Notes: generated from the sequence alone by a model not told the origin. A stretch of DNA of 44,831 nt from Gammaproteobacteria bacterium BRH_c0 (GCA_000961645.1 LADM01000122.1:1-44831), one strand, 5' to 3'. Shown: positions 25,251-37,013, numbered from the stretch's first letter. Numbers and translations are program-made.

Positions 25251-27836
25251 TTATGACAGTTTGCGCGCCACCTCCTTCACGTCGAACACTTCAATCTGGT
25301 CACCGGGGCGAACGTCATTGTAGTCCTTCACGCCAATACCGCATTCGGTACCACTGCGCACTTCGTTGACATCGTCCTTGAAGCGGCGCAGGGATTCGAG
25401 CACGCCCTGATAGACCACCACGCTGTCGCGCAACACGCGGATCGGCTTGCTGCGGTGCACCGAGCCTTCGGTGACGATACAGCCGGCAATCTGGCCCAGC
25501 TTGGGCGACTTGAAGACTTCGCGCACTTCGGCGATACCGATGATTTCCTCGCGGATTTCCGGCGACAGCATGCCGGACAGCGCCTGCTTCACATCGTCGA
25601 GCAGGTTGTAGATCACGCTGTAATAGCGAATCTCGACGCCTTCCGCTTCCGCCCGACGGCGACCGGAGGCATCAGCGCGGACATTAAAGCCCATCACCAC
25701 CGCACCCGAGGTAATCGCCAGGTTGATGTCGGATTCGTTGAGACCGCCGACACCGGAGGAAATGACATTCACACCCACTTCATCGCTCTGGATATCGGCG
25801 AAGGAAGAGAGGATCGCTTCCAGGGAGCCGCGCACATCGGCCTTGACGACAACGGGCAGGACTTTCTTGGCGACATTTTCGCCAAAGTCGGCAAACATGT
25901 TTTCGAGCTTGGCCGCCTGCTGGCGCGACATGCGCTCATCGCGGGCTTTTTGCTGGCGGAATGTCGCCACTTCACGCGCCTTGCGCTCATCGGCAACCAC
26001 GACAAATTCATCACCGGCATTGGGCGCAGCATCGAGACCGATGATTTCCACCGGAATGGATGGACCAGCATCGGTAACCGCCTTGCCGGTTTCATTCGCC
26101 ATGGTGCGGATACGGCCAACACTCTCACCGGCCAGCACCAGATCGCCCTTGCGCAGGGTACCCTGCTGGACCAGTGCCGTGGCAACAACGCCCCGGCCCT
26201 TTTCCATGCGCGCTTCGATAATCACGCCACTGGCCGGTACATCCTTGGATGCGGTCAGCTCCATCAGCTCGGCCTGCAACAGTACCGCTTCCAGCAGGGC
26301 ATCAATGCCGTCACCGGAGTGGGCGGACACCTTGACGAACTGGGTGTCGCCACCCCATTCCTCGGGGATAACGCCCTTGGCGGACAGCTCATTGGTGACG
26401 CGCTCGGGGTCGGCGGCTTCCTTGTCCATCTTGTTGATGGCAACAACAATGGGCACTTCCGCAGCCTTGGCATGCTGGATCGCTTCAATGGTTTGCGGCA
26501 TCACGCCGTCGTCGGCAGCCACCACCAGGATCACGATGTCAGTGGCCTTGGCACCGCGGGCACGCATGGCGGTAAAAGCCGCGTGGCCAGGGGTGTCGAG
26601 GAAAGTGATCATGCCCCGCGGGGTATCCACGTGGTAGGCGCCAATGTGCTGGGTGATACCACCGGCTTCACCGGAGGCCACGCGGGTGGCGCGGATATGA
26701 TCGAGCAATGAAGTCTTGCCGTGGTCGACGTGACCCATCACGGTAACCACCGGCGCGCGGTGCTCCTGATTGTCGCTGCCGAGCATGGCGATCTGCTCCT
26801 TGAGCTGATCCTCAATGGCATCAGCGGACACCGGCACAGGGCGATGTCCCATCTCCTCAACAATCACTGCCGCAGTTTCCTGATCAATGCTTTCATTGAT
26901 CGTCACCATGGTGCCGAGCTTCATCAATTCCTTGATCACCACCACGGCTTTGACAGACATGCGCTGGGCGAGATCGCCGACAGTAATGGTCTCGGGAATC
27001 TCGACGTCGTAGACAATCTTGTCAGTGGGCTTTTTGAAGGTGTGCTTGTTCTCGATGCGCACAATCGGGCCGCCGGATTTGAGGCGCGGCTTTTTGTTGC
27101 CATCCTCGTCGTCGATCACCAGGAGTTCTTCGGGGCGCTGCTTGCGACCCTTCATGTCCTTGGTTTTGACCTTTTTCTTGAGTTTGCCCTCTTCGTCCTC
27201 ATCTTCAGGACGGATTTTCTTCTTCAGGGTTTTGTCGTCAGGCTTGCCATCCGGCTGATCGTGGATGACAGGCTTGGCCGTAGTCGCCGGCTTGTGGCTG
27301 ACGGGCGTTTCTACTGCAGCCGGGGCTGAGGCCTGTTCTTCAGCCTGGTCAGGCGCGGTGGCCTGCTGCTCGCGCTGCCGCTTTTCGTCTTCTTCAGCCT
27401 TGCGGCGACCGGCAATGGCCGCCAGACGCTTGGCCTCGGCATCGTCCACTAAAGACGAGCGGCCCGACGCCGGTGCAACAGTGCGCTCTTCAGCCGGTGC
27501 CTCGGCTACCGGCTCGTCGATTTCGACAGCTTCGGCATCCTGCTGGTCGGCAATCTTCACGTAGGTGCGTTTCTTGCGCACCTCGACATTCACCGTTTTC
27601 TTGCCGGTGGTCTTCAGTGTGCTTACCGTCTTGCGGCGCAGGGTGATCTTTTCGGTCTCGCGCGGTTTTTCGCCGTGCAGACTTTTCAGATAGACCAGCA
27701 ACTGCTGCTTTTCTGCATCGGTAACCGCCTCATCCGGCGAGGTATGCTTCAACCCCGCCTCACTCATCTGCTTGAGCAGACGGTCTACGGACGCCCCTAC
27801 AACCTCGGCAAGTTGACTCACGGTAACTTCAGCCAT
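25251..27836 (-). CDS. infB: translation initiation factor IF-2
   Basis: 861-residue GTPase that brings initiator fMet-tRNA to the 30S subunit. N-terminal IF2 helix module ([19 protein letters not shown]) at 6-24, a long charged, Lys/Glu-rich linker (about 55-270), a second IF2_N segment ([20 protein letters not shown]), then the G domain with G1 GHVDHGKT at 368-375, DTPGH and NKMD, and the C-terminal beta barrels and fMet-binding domain. AGAGGA precedes the ATG. It lies between nusA (41 bp) and rbfA, as in most gammaproteobacteria. Confidence 0.97.
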   Translation of the reverse strand: MAEVTVSQLAEVVGASVDRLLKQMSEAGLKHTSPDEAVTDAEKQQLLVYLKSLHGEKPRETEKITLRRKTVSTLKTTGKKTVNVEVRKKRTYVKIADQQDAEAVEIDEPVAEAPAEERTVAPASGRSSLVDDAEAKRLAAIAGRRKAEEDEKRQREQQATAPDQAEEQASAPAAVETPVSHKPATTAKPVIHDQPDGKPDDKTLKKKIRPEDEDEEGKLKKKVKTKDMKGRKQRPEELLVIDDEDGNKKPRLKSGGPIVRIENKHTFKKPTDKIVYDVEIPETITVGDLAQRMSVKAVVVIKELMKLGTMVTINESIDQETAAVIVEEMGHRPVPVSADAIEDQLKEQIAMLGSDNQEHRAPVVTVMGHVDHGKTSLLDHIRATRVASGEAGGITQHIGAYHVDTPRGMITFLDTPGHAAFTAMRARGAKATDIVILVVAADDGVMPQTIEAIQHAKAAEVPIVVAINKMDKEAADPERVTNELSAKGVIPEEWGGDTQFVKVSAHSGDGIDALLEAVLLQAELMELTASKDVPASGVIIEARMEKGRGVVATALVQQGTLRKGDLVLAGESVGRIRTMANETGKAVTDAGPSIPVEIIGLDAAPNAGDEFVVVADERKAREVATFRQQKARDERMSRQQAAKLENMFADFGENVAKKVLPVVVKADVRGSLEAILSSFADIQSDEVGVNVISSGVGGLNESDINLAITSGAVVMGFNVRADASGRRRAEAEGVEIRYYSVIYNLLDDVKQALSGMLSPEIREEIIGIAEVREVFKSPKLGQIAGCIVTEGSVHRSKPIRVLRDSVVVYQGVLESLRRFKDDVNEVRSGTECGIGVKDYNDVRPGDQIEVFDVKEVARKLS

Positions 27837-27877
27837 TCACATTCCTCTTTATTAAGTCATCCGGCATGTGCCGTACT

Positions 27878-29365
27878 TCACTCTTCGGCAAACCAGGGGG
27901 CACGGGCACTCATGATCAGGGCCCCGGCACGTTCTTCGGTCATACCGTCAATATCCAGCAGGTCATCCACCGCCTGCTCGGCAAGATCTTCCATGGTGAC
28001 AATACCGCGGCTGGCCAGAATATGGGCCAGGGCGTTGTCCATACCCTCCATGGTCAGCAGATCTTCTGCTGGTGCGACATCCGCAAATTCCTCTTCACTC
28101 GCCAGCGCCATGGTCAGCAGTGCATCCTTGGCCCGCTCGCGCAATTCAACGGCAATTTCTTCATCAAAACCGTCGATGCCCATCATCTCTTCGAGAGGTA
28201 CATAGGCAACCTCCTCGACCGAGCTGAAGCCTTCCTCCACCAGTACAGTGGCGATGTCTTCATCAATGTCGAGGAATTTCATAAAGGTTTCGACCAGCGA
28301 ACCCGCCTCTTCATCGTGCTTGGCTTCCGCTTCACCCACGCTCATGACGTTGATTTTCCAGCCGGTGAGGTCAACAGCGAGGCGGACATTCTGGCCGCCA
28401 CGGCCAATGGCCTGGGCGAGATTGTCATCAGCGACGGCGACATCCATGCTGTGGGCATCCTCATCGACGACGATGGATTCCACTTCGGCAGGCGCCATGG
28501 CATTGATTACCAGCTGCGGGGGGTTGTCGTCCCACAGTACAATATCAATGCGCTCGCCACCCAGCTCGTTGGAAACAGCCTGCACCCGTGCGCCGCGCAT
28601 ACCCACACAGGCGCCCACCGGGTCAATGCGACCATCATTGGTCTTGACCGCTATCTTGGCTCTGGAGCCGGGATCGCGGGCTGCGCCGCGAATCTCGATG
28701 ACCTGTTCGGCGATTTCGGGCACTTCAATGGTGAAGAGCTTAATCAGCATTTCGTTGCAGGCACGGCTCAAAAATAGCTGCGGCCCGCGGGCCTCAGGGC
28801 GGATATCGGTGAGGATCGCACGCACCCGGTCATTGACCCGGAACACTTCGCGGCCTACCAGTTCTTCCCTGGTCAGCACCGATTCGGCGTTGTTGCCGAG
28901 ATCGACAATCAGGTGCTCGCGGGTCACTTTCTTGACGATGCCACTGACCAGCTCACCGACCTGGTCGCGATACTGATCGGCAATCAGGGCGCGCTCGGCA
29001 TCGCGCACCTTTTGCACAATAACCTGCTTGGCGGTCTGGGCGGCAATACGACCAAAGTTGATGTTTTCAACTTTCTCCTCGAAAACATCACCCACCTTGA
29101 GATTCGGGTCCTTTTCAATCGCTTCTTCGGTGGTCAGCTGGGTGCCCAGCTCGGCAAGCACATCATCAGCGACAACTTCCCACCAACGGAACGTGTCGTA
29201 CTCCCCGGATTTGCGGTCGATGACAACGCGGATATTGGCTTCCTCGTCGTAGCGCTTTTTGGTGGCGATAGCCAGAGCCTGTTCAATGGCTTCAAAAATA
29301 ACGCTTTCGGAAACGCCCTTCTCGTTGGAAACGGCTTCCGCAACCATCAAGATTTCTTTATTCAT
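27878..29365 (-). CDS. nusA: transcription termination/antitermination factor NusA
   Basis: 495-residue RNA polymerase-binding elongation factor. N-terminal domain (1-125) that contacts the RNA exit region, S1 domain (about 135-200, [21 protein letters not shown]), two KH domains (about 230-345, including [15 protein letters not shown] and [12 protein letters not shown]) and two C-terminal acidic helix-hairpin-helix repeats (about 360-495), which mark the gammaproteobacterial form. Its ATGA overlaps the rimP stop by four bases, so the two are coupled. In E. coli NusA controls its own operon, which is relevant to the hairpins upstream of rimP. Confidence 0.97.
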   Translation of the reverse strand: MNKEILMVAEAVSNEKGVSESVIFEAIEQALAIATKKRYDEEANIRVVIDRKSGEYDTFRWWEVVADDVLAELGTQLTTEEAIEKDPNLKVGDVFEEKVENINFGRIAAQTAKQVIVQKVRDAERALIADQYRDQVGELVSGIVKKVTREHLIVDLGNNAESVLTREELVGREVFRVNDRVRAILTDIRPEARGPQLFLSRACNEMLIKLFTIEVPEIAEQVIEIRGAARDPGSRAKIAVKTNDGRIDPVGACVGMRGARVQAVSNELGGERIDIVLWDDNPPQLVINAMAPAEVESIVVDEDAHSMDVAVADDNLAQAIGRGGQNVRLAVDLTGWKINVMSVGEAEAKHDEEAGSLVETFMKFLDIDEDIATVLVEEGFSSVEEVAYVPLEEMMGIDGFDEEIAVELRERAKDALLTMALASEEEFADVAPAEDLLTMEGMDNALAHILASRGIVTMEDLAEQAVDDLLDIDGMTEERAGALIMSARAPWFAEE

Positions 29366-29850
29366 TCCTCAGCCTCTTTTGTCGTCGGCCCGAAGTGGGG
29401 GACTACATTTGCCTTATCGATCGTATCAATGGGGAAAAGGTATTCGTGATTCTCGACCGCCATCACCACCTCGTCGCCCTCCACACCTACCAGTCGACCC
29501 TTGTACTTCCTGCGGCCTTCGTAGGGAACCTTCAAACGCACATTGATTTCTTCACCGGCAAAGCGAGCGTATTGGTCGGCTGTGTAGAGCGGCCTGTCCA
29601 TGCCCGGAGAAGAAACTTCGAGGGTATATTCGCCCTGGATGGGATCTTCCACATCCATGACACTGCTGATCTGGCGGCTGACCCGCTCGCAATCTTCAAC
29701 CAAAATGCCTTCGGGCCTTTCGATATAGACGCGCAGGGTGCTGTGCCTGCCACTGCTGAGATACTCAAAACCCCACAGGTCGTAACCCAGGGCAGTCACC
29801 ACGGGCTCCAACAGTTGCAGCAGTTTGCCTTGCCTTGTGCCTACGCTCAA
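29362..29850 (-). CDS. rimP: ribosome maturation factor RimP
   Basis: 162-residue factor for 30S maturation, with two alpha/beta domains; [37 protein letters not shown] and [14 protein letters not shown] are the family blocks. I prefer a TTG start at 29850, because GGTGGAG lies 6 nt upstream and the product [17 protein letters not shown] then has the usual RimP length. The alternative ATG at 29865 immediately follows the U-tract of a terminator-like hairpin and has no Shine-Dalgarno. It is the first gene of rimP-nusA-infB; no separate promoter is obvious between it and tRNA-fMet. Confidence 0.93.
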   Translation of the reverse strand: MSVGTRQGKLLQLLEPVVTALGYDLWGFEYLSSGRHSTLRVYIERPEGILVEDCERVSRQISSVMDVEDPIQGEYTLEVSSPGMDRPLYTADQYARFAGEEINVRLKVPYEGRRKYKGRLVGVEGDEVVMAVENHEYLFPIDTIDKANVVPHFGPTTKEAEE

Positions 29851-29865
29851 GCTTGTCTCCACCAT

Positions 29866-29891
29866 AAAAAAATGGGCCTGCGGCCCATTTT
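29866..29891 (-). terminator. terminator-like hairpin at the rimP start
   Basis: AAAATGGGCC pairs with GGCCCATTTT (10-bp stem at 29869-29878/29882-29891, GCA loop), followed by a run of seven U that ends directly against the ATG at 29865. It is the second of two consecutive terminators after tRNA-fMet and may attenuate rimP-nusA-infB. Confidence 0.75.
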
Positions 29892-29916
29892 GCTGGCGGC
29901 TCACAGGCCACCTAAC

Positions 29917-29937
29917 AAAAAGCCCCTGATAAGGGGC
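29917..29937 (-). terminator. terminator of tRNA-fMet transcription
   Basis: GCCCCT-TATC-AGGGGC followed by five U on the minus strand, about 34 nt after the tRNA 3' end: a textbook intrinsic terminator. Confidence 0.85.
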
Positions 29938-29970
29938 CTTTTGGAATGCGCGCAGACCGCAACGCAATGT

Positions 29971-30047
<77 letters not shown>

Positions 30048-30185
30048 TCAAATCGTATGCTGTCCCTGCATGGCCGGTTTCCCGTTTTGACAGGCCTGGT
30101 AACCTGTCATGCCACTACTGCAAATCATCCTTGACCTGCTCCCTTCAGACGCTTTCCGTACCGGCTTCAGCGGTGAAGGGCGTGC

Positions 30186-30214
30186 ATTCTATAGCCGCAT
30201 CCGGATATCGTCAA
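30186..30214 (-). promoter_or_regulatory. sigma-70 promoter for tRNA-fMet
   Basis: TTGACG (-35, 30214-30209), a 17-bp spacer and TAGAAT (-10, 30191-30186), followed by a GC-rich discriminator (GCACGCCC). Transcription would start near 30179, giving a structured leader of about 130 nt before the tRNA: CCCTTCA/TGAAGGG (30141-30180) with nested stems, and TGACAGG/CCTGTCA (30088-30109). Confidence 0.7.
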
Positions 30215-30344
30215 GCCTTATATGGCCGCTCTTCCTGAATGCCCGGCAATCATTTTGACTTGCCAACAGCGCCTGTCATTTTCAGCTGAAAAATCAGATA
30301 ACCTGCTTTTCCAGCCATATTCACAAAGCACTGCAATTTGAAAA

Positions 30345-30429
30345 TGGTGCCCAAGGCCGGACTCGAACCGGCACAGCTTACGCCACTACCCCCTCAAGAT
30401 AGCGTGTCTACCAATTCCACCACTTGGGC
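30345..30429 (-). tRNA. tRNA-Leu (GAG)
   Basis: 85-nt class II tRNA with encoded CCA. Acceptor GCCCAAG/CTTGGGC pairs fully; anticodon GAG (30393-30395) sits in loop TTGAGGG and reads CUC/CUU; the long variable arm and GGTTCGAGTCC T-arm are clear. It begins 19 nt past the secG stop, so it is probably processed from the secG transcript, as with E. coli leuU. Confidence 0.95.
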
Positions 30430-30448
30430 TGAACTCTTCACTTATCAC

Positions 30449-30832
30449 TTACTCACGACCCGATTCAGCGGGCGCTTCCGGTACAGCAGGAACCTCACTG
30501 GCAGGGCCGGAATCGGCAGGCGCCATGACCGGAATATCGCTCTCCGGCACAGGCTGGCTATCCGTCTGCTCAATGGTCGGGATAAAGGAATCACCAACCC
30601 CGGCCTTGTGTTTCGCCATCACAGCCAGACTGATACTGGTGGCAAAAAACAGGGCTGCCAGAATCGCCGTGGCCTTGCTGAAAAAATTCCAGCTGCCGGT
30701 ACTGCCAAACAGTGTCTGGGACGCACCGGCGCCAAAAGAGGCTCCCGCCTCGGCGCCCTTACCCTGCTGCAGCAACACCAGGGCAATAATAGCCAGGGCT
30801 GTCAGCAAGTGTATTACCAGAATAATCTGCAT
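30449..30832 (-). CDS. secG: preprotein translocase subunit SecG
   Basis: 127-residue inner-membrane protein of the SecYEG channel, stimulating SecA-driven export. Two helices (about 3-22 and 53-73) flank the conserved [25 protein letters not shown] loop. The C-terminal tail is Pro/Glu/Ala-rich and longer than in the core family. Two adjacent ATGs are possible: the one at 30835 overlaps the tpiA stop (TAATG), while the one at 30832 has AAAGG at better spacing; I use 30832. Confidence 0.93.
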   Translation of the reverse strand: MQIILVIHLLTALAIIALVLLQQGKGAEAGASFGAGASQTLFGSTGSWNFFSKATAILAALFFATSISLAVMAKHKAGVGDSFIPTIEQTDSQPVPESDIPVMAPADSGPASEVPAVPEAPAESGRE

Positions 30833-30834
30833 CA

Positions 30835-31587
30835 TTACCTTTGGTCCGCCTGTCTGCAAATTGCAGCAAATTCATCCGCGATCAGGGACGCGCCGCCAAT
30901 CAGACCGCCGTCAATATCCGGCTGGGAAAACAATTCACCAGCATTGGCAGCCTTGACGCTGCCGCCGTACAAAATCCGTGTCAGCTCCCCTGGCGCACCC
31001 AGCTGCTCGCGTATCGCCGCATGGACTTCCTGCGCTTGCGCCGGGCTGGCGGTGAGACCCGTGCCAATCGCCCATACCGGTTCGTAGGCAATCACTGCTG
31101 AAGCAACACTCTCCAGGCCGACCCTGTCCACAACAGCATTGATCTGCTCGCGCACAACGTCTCTTGTGCTCCCGGACTGCCGATCTGCGAGGGTTTCGCC
31201 TACGCACAGCAGTGGTATCAACCCCGCTTGCAGCGCGGCGGAGAACTTGTCTGCCACCTCGGCACTGCTTTCGCCAAATACTGTGCGCCGCTCGGAATGG
31301 CCCACCAATACAAAGCGACAACCAACATCCCTGAGCATCGCACCGCAAACCTCGCCGGTGAACGCACCCTCATCCGTGACAGTGCTCAAATTCTGCGCTC
31401 CCAGGGAAATAACCCTGGGGCCCTGTTCGAGGAGTGTCGCGGCCAGTGACAGGTAAACAGCGGGAGGGAACACCGCGGTTTCAACGGATACACCAGCCAG
31501 GAGGGTTTTCAGGGATTCCAGATGGGATGCAACAAAGCCTCGCGAGCCGTGCATTTTCCAGTTACCCGCTACCAGCGGTTTGCGCAT
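30835..31587 (-). CDS. tpiA: triosephosphate isomerase
   Basis: 250-residue TIM barrel interconverting dihydroxyacetone phosphate and glyceraldehyde 3-phosphate. N9 and K11 in AGNWKMHG, His in VGHSERR (about 95) and Glu in [11 protein letters not shown] (about 165) form the active site. ATG at 31587 follows AGGAAGGG; the frame extension to 31629 is unsupported. Located between glmM and secG, as in Pseudomonas, and overlapping secG by one base if the first secG ATG is used. Confidence 0.96.
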   Translation of the reverse strand: MRKPLVAGNWKMHGSRGFVASHLESLKTLLAGVSVETAVFPPAVYLSLAATLLEQGPRVISLGAQNLSTVTDEGAFTGEVCGAMLRDVGCRFVLVGHSERRTVFGESSAEVADKFSAALQAGLIPLLCVGETLADRQSGSTRDVVREQINAVVDRVGLESVASAVIAYEPVWAIGTGLTASPAQAQEVHAAIREQLGAPGELTRILYGGSVKAANAGELFSQPDIDGGLIGGASLIADEFAAICRQADQR

Positions 31588-31672
31588 CACCCTTCCTGTC
31601 CTTTCCAAGCCGTCCTCGAAGGGGCGCAAATGGTAGCGAAGTCGTCCGGATTATACAAGCAGGCAAAGCGCT

Positions 31673-33016
31673 TCATAACAGGACTTTTTCCACTGTGTCG
31701 GCGACCTGTCTGGCCAGTCTGTTGACCAGCTCTTGATCGACGCCTTCCACCATCACCCTGATCAAGGGCTCAGTGCCGGATGGACGCAACAGTACCCGCC
31801 CGTTGCCCGCCAACGCTGCCTCCGCCTCCACTACTGCTGCGCGAATTTCGGGCAGATCGACAACGGCGACCTTTTCCTTCATGCGCACATTGATCATGAC
31901 CTGAGGCAGTTTTTCCATTTGCCGCGACAATTCAGCCAGGGTTTTGCCCGTTTCGCTCATGGCCTTGAGAACCTGCAGCGCGGCGACAATGCCGTCTCCG
32001 GTGCTGGTGAGATCACTGCAGACAATATGCCCGGAACTTTCACCTCCCAGTTTCCAGCCATTTTTGCGCATGGACTCAATCACGTAGCGGTCGCCAACCC
32101 GGGCGCGCTCAAAGGGAATGGCAAGCTTGTCGAACGCCAGCTTGAGGCCGTGGTTGGACATCAGGGTACCGACCACACCGTCGCAGCCACCCAGACTGCT
32201 GTGGCGGTGACTGGCAATAATGTAAAGAATTTCATCGCCATCAAGTACAACCCCGCGACTGTCGACCATCACCACCCGGTCGCCGTCGCCGTCAAAGGCG
32301 ATGCCGAGGTCGGCCTTCTGGCGCAGCACTTCACTGGCCAGGCCCCGGGGATGATTGGAGCCGCATTCGCGATTGATATTGAGGCCATCCGGCTCGACAG
32401 CGATGGTCGTTACCGAAGCACCCAGTTCGCGCAATACATCCGGGGCAACGTGGTAAGTGGCACCGTTGGCACAATCCACCACGATTTTCAGACCGTCGAG
32501 ATTGAATCCCGACGGCACGGTACTTTTGCAAAATTCGATATAGCGCCCGGCCGCATCGGCAATGCGATTGGCGCGACCGAGATATTCCGACAGGCCGGTC
32601 TCCATCGGCTGATCGAGATAATGCTCGATGCGGGATTCCACCTCGTCGCCGAGCTTGAAACCATCGCCGCCGAAAAACTTGATGCCGTTGTCGTCAAACG
32701 GATTGTGGGACGCACTGATCACCACTCCGGCCTGGGCGCGGAAGGTGCGGGTCAAATAGGCGATGGCAGGGGTGGGCATGGGGCCCAGCAGTCCGACATC
32801 CACCCCGGCGGCAATAATGCCCGCCTGCAGCGCCGACTCGAACATATAGCCTGACACGCGGGTATCCTTGCCCACCAGAATCAGCTTGCGCCCTTTCTCG
32901 GCTTCACTGAACACCTTGCCCGCGGCCCAGCCGAGCTTTAAGACGAAATCTGCGGTGATGGGGGCCTGCCCGACCCGGCCACGAATGCCATCGGTACCAA
33001 AATACTGTCTGCCCAT
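31673..33016 (-). CDS. glmM: phosphoglucosamine mutase
   Basis: 447-residue enzyme converting glucosamine 6-phosphate to glucosamine 1-phosphate for UDP-GlcNAc, feeding peptidoglycan and LPS. The N-terminus [13 protein letters not shown] is family-defining, the phosphoserine loop is [13 protein letters not shown] (Ser103), the metal-binding loop FDGDGDRV, and the C-terminal phosphate-binding loop [12 protein letters not shown]. The ATG at 33016 is 4 nt past the folP stop, with GAAGG inside folP, indicating coupling. Confidence 0.96.
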   Translation of the reverse strand: MGRQYFGTDGIRGRVGQAPITADFVLKLGWAAGKVFSEAEKGRKLILVGKDTRVSGYMFESALQAGIIAAGVDVGLLGPMPTPAIAYLTRTFRAQAGVVISASHNPFDDNGIKFFGGDGFKLGDEVESRIEHYLDQPMETGLSEYLGRANRIADAAGRYIEFCKSTVPSGFNLDGLKIVVDCANGATYHVAPDVLRELGASVTTIAVEPDGLNINRECGSNHPRGLASEVLRQKADLGIAFDGDGDRVVMVDSRGVVLDGDEILYIIASHRHSSLGGCDGVVGTLMSNHGLKLAFDKLAIPFERARVGDRYVIESMRKNGWKLGGESSGHIVCSDLTSTGDGIVAALQVLKAMSETGKTLAELSRQMEKLPQVMINVRMKEKVAVVDLPEIRAAVVEAEAALAGNGRVLLRPSGTEPLIRVMVEGVDQELVNRLARQVADTVEKVLL

Positions 33017-33020
33017 GGGG

Positions 33021-33863
33021 TCAAGCACCTTCAATTGCCATGAGAGTTTTCAGGACATCCACTGTTGCTGCAACATCGTGGACACGAATGATCCTTGCAC
33101 CTTGTTGTGCTGCCAGCAGCGCCAGCGCAAGACTGCCATGGAGCCTCTCACCCACCGCCCTGCCAAGCAGGTCGCCCACCATGCGTTTGCGGGAAACACC
33201 CACCAACAGGGGCAGATCCTGGCCAGCAAACTCACCGAGGGCACGAAACAGGGCCAGGTTATGTTCAAGATTCTTGGCAAAGCCAAACCCCGGATCAATG
33301 GCGATCCGGTTGCGGCTGATACCGGCCTGCTCGCAGGCGGCCACACGCTCACGCAGAAACGTCTTTACTTCCGCCACCACATCGACGTAGTCAGCCAGCT
33401 GCTGCATCTCACCCGGCTCACCGCGCATATGCATCAAGCACACCGGCAGTTCGCTGCGAACAGCCGCCTCCAGTGCGCCGGGTCGCGTCAGGGCGCGTAC
33501 ATCGTTGATCATGTCTGCGCCTTCTGCCGCTGTGGCAGCAATGACCCGGGGGCAGCTGGTGTCGACAGAAACGGGAATGGCAAAGCGCGATTTGAGCAGG
33601 GAAACCACCGGCAGCACCCGTGCCAGCTCTTCTTCGGGGCTGACAAGCTGAGCACCGGGGCGGGTGGATTCGCCACCCACATCGAAAATATCCACGCCGC
33701 CTGCAACCATCTCCTGCGCCTGATCTGCAACCAGGTGCAGGTCAGGCCTGCCGCCGACAAGCAGGCGGCCACCATCGGAAAAGGAATCAGGGGTGAGATT
33801 GAGAATCCCCATCACTGCTGGCCGCCCCGAGGGCGGTAGCAGCCGGGAAAAATTCACACTCAT
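33021..33863 (-). CDS. folP: dihydropteroate synthase
   Basis: 280-residue TIM-barrel enzyme of folate synthesis, condensing hydroxymethyl-dihydropterin pyrophosphate with p-aminobenzoate. [15 protein letters not shown] (18-32) and [11 protein letters not shown] are the two family signatures; [13 protein letters not shown] and GVSRKRM follow. The target of sulfonamides. 34 bp after ftsH, 4 bp before glmM, the classic ftsH-folP-glmM cluster. Confidence 0.96.
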   Translation of the reverse strand: MSVNFSRLLPPSGRPAVMGILNLTPDSFSDGGRLLVGGRPDLHLVADQAQEMVAGGVDIFDVGGESTRPGAQLVSPEEELARVLPVVSLLKSRFAIPVSVDTSCPRVIAATAAEGADMINDVRALTRPGALEAAVRSELPVCLMHMRGEPGEMQQLADYVDVVAEVKTFLRERVAACEQAGISRNRIAIDPGFGFAKNLEHNLALFRALGEFAGQDLPLLVGVSRKRMVGDLLGRAVGERLHGSLALALLAAQQGARIIRVHDVAATVDVLKTLMAIEGA

Positions 33864-33897
33864 GAATCAGGCCAGCAGATCGCCGGGCGACTCCGTA

Positions 33898-35811
33898 TCA
33901 GTGCTCACCAGCGGGACCACCCACAGCGCCGCTGCCTGCGGCTGGCACTTCGGGTGGAGTGGCGCCACCGGAGGGGCCGCCCATATCCATATCGCGCCAG
34001 TCGTGGGGCGGGCGCACCGGCCTGCGCTCCATCAAATCAGACACCTGGTCGGAATCGAGAGTCTCGTACTCCATCAGCGCCGCTTTCATGGCGTGGAGAA
34101 TATCGATGTTCTCCTCCAGAATGGTGCGCGCCCGCGTGTAGCAGTCATCAATGATCTCGCGAACCTCCACATCGATCACTCTGGAGGTATCACTGGAATA
34201 GTTGGGATTGCCGCCGCCCGGCACCTGCGCCTCCTCCTCACCGTAGAGAATCGGACCCAGCTTGTCGGACAGACCCCAGCGAGTCACCATGCTGCGCGCC
34301 AGCTGGGTCGCCCTTTCAATATCGTTCTGGGCGCCAGTGGTGACACCTTCGGCACCCAGGATCAGCTCCTCGGCAATACGGCCACCGAACAGGGTGCAGA
34401 TCTGGCTGATGATCTGGCGGCGGTTGAGGCTGTACTTGTCCTCTTCGGGCAGGAACTGGGTGACACCGAGGGCGCGGCCACGGGGAATAATGGTTACCTT
34501 GTGGACCGGATCGTGCTCCGGCACCAGTCGACCGATAATGGCGTGCCCGGCTTCGTGATAGGCGGTGTTGGCCTTCTCCTTCTCGGACATCACCATGGAA
34601 CGGCGCTCGGCGCCCATCATGATCTTGTCGCGGGCCTTTTCAAACTCCTCCATGGTCACCAGGCGGCGATTGGAGCGCGCCGCAAAAAGCGCTGCCTCAT
34701 TGACCAGGTTGGAGAGGTCGGCACCGGAAAATCCTGGCGTACCGCGGGCCAGCACACTCAGGCTGACGCGCTCATCCATGGGCACCTTGCGTACATGCAC
34801 CTTGAGAATCTGCTCGCGACCGCGGATATCCGGCAGCCCCACATACACCTGGCGGTCGAAACGACCGGGGCGCAACAGGGCCTTGTCGAGCACGTCGGGG
34901 CGATTGGTGGCGGCGATCACAATTACGCCTTCGTTGCCTTCAAAACCGTCCATTTCCACCAGCAACTGGTTGAGGGTCTGCTCGCGCTCGTCGTGACCGC
35001 CGCCATAGCCGCCGCCGCGATGGCGACCTACGGCATCAATCTCATCGATAAAGATAATGCAGGGGGCCGCCTTCTTGGCCTGCTCGAACATGTCGCGCAC
35101 CCGGGAAGCGCCGACACCGACAAACATTTCCACAAAATCGGAACCGGAGATGGAGAAAAACGGCACCTTTGCCTCACCGGCAATAGCCTTGGCGAGCAGG
35201 GTTTTACCGGTACCCGGAGGGCCGATCATCAGCACGCCTTTGGGGATATGACCACCGAGGCGCTGGAATTTGGAGGGGTCGCGGAGGAATTCCACCAGCT
35301 CCTTGACGTCTTCCTTGGCCTCATCGACACCGGCGACATCGGCAAAAGTCGTATTGATCTGATCCTCGCCCAGCAGCCGCGCCTTGCTCTTGCCGAATGC
35401 CATGGGGCCGCCGCGACCGCCACCACCGCCCTGCATCTGGCGCATGAAAAACATGAAAATGCCGAGAATCAGCAGGATCGGAAAGGATGCCACCAGCAGC
35501 TGGGTCCAGATACTCGGGGTGGCAGGCTCACGGCCTTCAACCGCCACACCGTGGTTGAGCAGGTCATCCATCAGCTTGGCGTCGGGGATGTCGGGGCGGA
35601 CGGTTTTAAAGGTCGAGCCATCGGTGCGCTCACCTTCAATCACCAGATCCTGCATCACCACCTTGCGCACGCGCTCGGCCTGCACCTCTTCGACAAAGTT
35701 GGTGTAGTTGAGCTTCTCCGCACTGGGAGTGGGGCTGAAATTCTGGAAGACGGACAACAGCACCGCCGCGATGACCAGCCATAAAATCAGGTTTTTTGCC
35801 ATATCGTTCAA
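33898..35811 (-). CDS. ftsH: ATP-dependent zinc metalloprotease FtsH
   Basis: 637-residue membrane-anchored AAA+ protease that degrades membrane and regulatory proteins, including LpxC in E. coli. Two helices (about 6-24 and 101-123) bracket a periplasmic domain; Walker A GPPGTGKT is at 197-204, Walker B IIFIDEID at 252-259, and the zinc site HEAGH at 419-423. The tail ends GPAGEH. The TTG at 35811 has GAGG 8 nt upstream; the next ATG (35802, MAKNLIL) is the alternative and matches many homologues. Confidence 0.97.
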   Translation of the reverse strand: MNDMAKNLILWLVIAAVLLSVFQNFSPTPSAEKLNYTNFVEEVQAERVRKVVMQDLVIEGERTDGSTFKTVRPDIPDAKLMDDLLNHGVAVEGREPATPSIWTQLLVASFPILLILGIFMFFMRQMQGGGGGRGGPMAFGKSKARLLGEDQINTTFADVAGVDEAKEDVKELVEFLRDPSKFQRLGGHIPKGVLMIGPPGTGKTLLAKAIAGEAKVPFFSISGSDFVEMFVGVGASRVRDMFEQAKKAAPCIIFIDEIDAVGRHRGGGYGGGHDEREQTLNQLLVEMDGFEGNEGVIVIAATNRPDVLDKALLRPGRFDRQVYVGLPDIRGREQILKVHVRKVPMDERVSLSVLARGTPGFSGADLSNLVNEAALFAARSNRRLVTMEEFEKARDKIMMGAERRSMVMSEKEKANTAYHEAGHAIIGRLVPEHDPVHKVTIIPRGRALGVTQFLPEEDKYSLNRRQIISQICTLFGGRIAEELILGAEGVTTGAQNDIERATQLARSMVTRWGLSDKLGPILYGEEEAQVPGGGNPNYSSDTSRVIDVEVREIIDDCYTRARTILEENIDILHAMKAALMEYETLDSDQVSDLMERRPVRPPHDWRDMDMGGPSGGATPPEVPAAGSGAVGGPAGEH

Positions 35812-35856
35812 GGTCGTTTCCTCAATGTCGCGGCCAACTATACCAGCAAAAGGGTG

Positions 35857-36486
35857 CTATTTCCCGCCGCCTCGGTAACCCCTGGCAACAATGTACACTT
35901 CCCGGGAGCGGGCGCGGGAGGCTTCGGGCTTTCTGATCGACACAGTGTTGAATATCTTCCTGAGCCCGGCCACCAGGCTGTCGAAACCCTCGCCCTGAAA
36001 CACTTTGGCCACAAAATCGCCGCCCGGTTTCAATACCTGCTCCACCATATCCACGGCGAGTTCAACAAGATACATGGCCTTGGGTTGATCCACACCCCGC
36101 ATACCACTCATGTTGGGGGCCATATCGGAAATCACAAGGTCTGCCGGCTTGCCATTGAGAACCGCTATGAGACTGGCGAGCACCGACTCCTCGGTAAAAT
36201 CCCCCTGAATAAACTCGACGCCGGCGATACTGTCCATGGGCAGGATATCCGAGGCGATGACGCGGCCATGGTGACCGACCTTGTCGGCAGCCACCTGGGA
36301 CCAGCCACCGGGGGCCGCACCGAGATCCACAACCGTCATGCCGGGCCGCAACAGGCGATCCTTCTCGTCCAAGGCAATCAGCTTGTAGCTGGCGCGGGAG
36401 CGGTAGCCATCCTGGCGCGAGCGCTGTACAAAATGGTCTTTCTCGTGCTCCTGCAACCAACGGCTGCTGCTTTTTGATCGTGCCAT
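35857..36486 (-). CDS. rlmE: 23S rRNA 2'-O-ribose methyltransferase RlmE (FtsJ/RrmJ)
   Basis: 209-residue heat-shock-linked enzyme that methylates U2552 in the A-site loop of 23S rRNA. The SAM motif [11 protein letters not shown] is at 54-64, with catalytic Lys35 in RASYKL, the Asp in [10 protein letters not shown] and the Lys in [14 protein letters not shown] at 36486 after GGGGTGA; the frame extension to 36534 is not credible. First gene of the minus-strand block, divergent from yhbY. Confidence 0.96.
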   Translation of the reverse strand: MARSKSSSRWLQEHEKDHFVQRSRQDGYRSRASYKLIALDEKDRLLRPGMTVVDLGAAPGGWSQVAADKVGHHGRVIASDILPMDSIAGVEFIQGDFTEESVLASLIAVLNGKPADLVISDMAPNMSGMRGVDQPKAMYLVELAVDMVEQVLKPGGDFVAKVFQGEGFDSLVAGLRKIFNTVSIRKPEASRARSREVYIVARGYRGGGK

Positions 36487-36620
36487 GCATTTCACCCCAA
36501 TGAATATTTGCCGCCAATAACGGCCTGGGGGCAAGTCCCGATCCAGAGCCTGCCCACATTCTGCTCAATGCCGGCAATTATGCCACGTAGCGACCAGGGT
36601 AGGAGCACGCACTGCCAACC

Positions 36621-36650
36621 GTGACGCGGCAAGGCATTCGCGGCTACAAT
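36621..36650 (+). promoter_or_regulatory. candidate sigma-70 promoter of yhbY
   Basis: GTGACG, an 18-bp spacer and TACAAT precede yhbY, putting the transcription start near 36657 and leaving a leader of about 48 nt. Confidence 0.4.
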
Positions 36651-36704
36651 GCGCACCTGTCACTACCTCACCGCCAACATCCTCCACAGCAGCGAAGAAT
36701 CCCC

Positions 36705-37013
36705 ATGCCCCTGAACCCCGCCAACAAGAAACACCTGCGCACTATTGGCCACAGCCTCAATCCGATTGTCACCGTAGCCAGCAAGGGGCTCACCGACGGG
36801 GTCATCGCCGAGATTGACCGCGCCCTCAGCGATCACGAGCTGATCAAGGTGAAGCTGAGCGTGGGCGACCGGGATCTCAAGAAGCAGGCCATCATCGACA
36901 TCTGCGAGCGGGTCAACGGCGAAGCGGTACAGGTGATTGGCCATATCCTGCTGCTTTACCGCAAGGCCGACAAACCCAATCCCAAACTGTCCAACTTGCT
37001 GAAGCCAAGCTGA
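36705..37013 (+). CDS. yhbY: ribosome assembly RNA-binding protein YhbY
   Basis: 102-residue CRM-domain protein associated with pre-50S particles. KKHLRTIGHSLNPIVTVASKGLTDGVI holds the GxxG-like RNA-binding loop, and DHELIKVKLS and GEAVQVIGHILLLYRK complete the fold. The short C-terminal Asn/Pro-rich tail is usual. Divergent from rlmE as in E. coli; convergent with the HAD phosphatase, with hairpin GAGGGCGC/GCGCCCTC (37050-37069) between them. Confidence 0.95.
   Translation: MPLNPANKKHLRTIGHSLNPIVTVASKGLTDGVIAEIDRALSDHELIKVKLSVGDRDLKKQAIIDICERVNGEAVQVIGHILLLYRKADKPNPKLSNLLKPS

Noticed and set aside
25455..26711. Long plus-strand ORFs antisense to infB
   Set aside because: Shadow of infB; no Shine-Dalgarno, no domain.
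29866..29891. Riboswitch upstream of rimP
   Set aside because: A single short hairpin with U-tract and no aptamer-like conserved elements; a terminator explains it.
33793..35784. A 663-codon plus-strand ORF antisense to ftsH
   Set aside because: It is a shadow of the conserved ftsH gene in a GC-rich genome; the product is His/Gly/Ala-rich with no domain.
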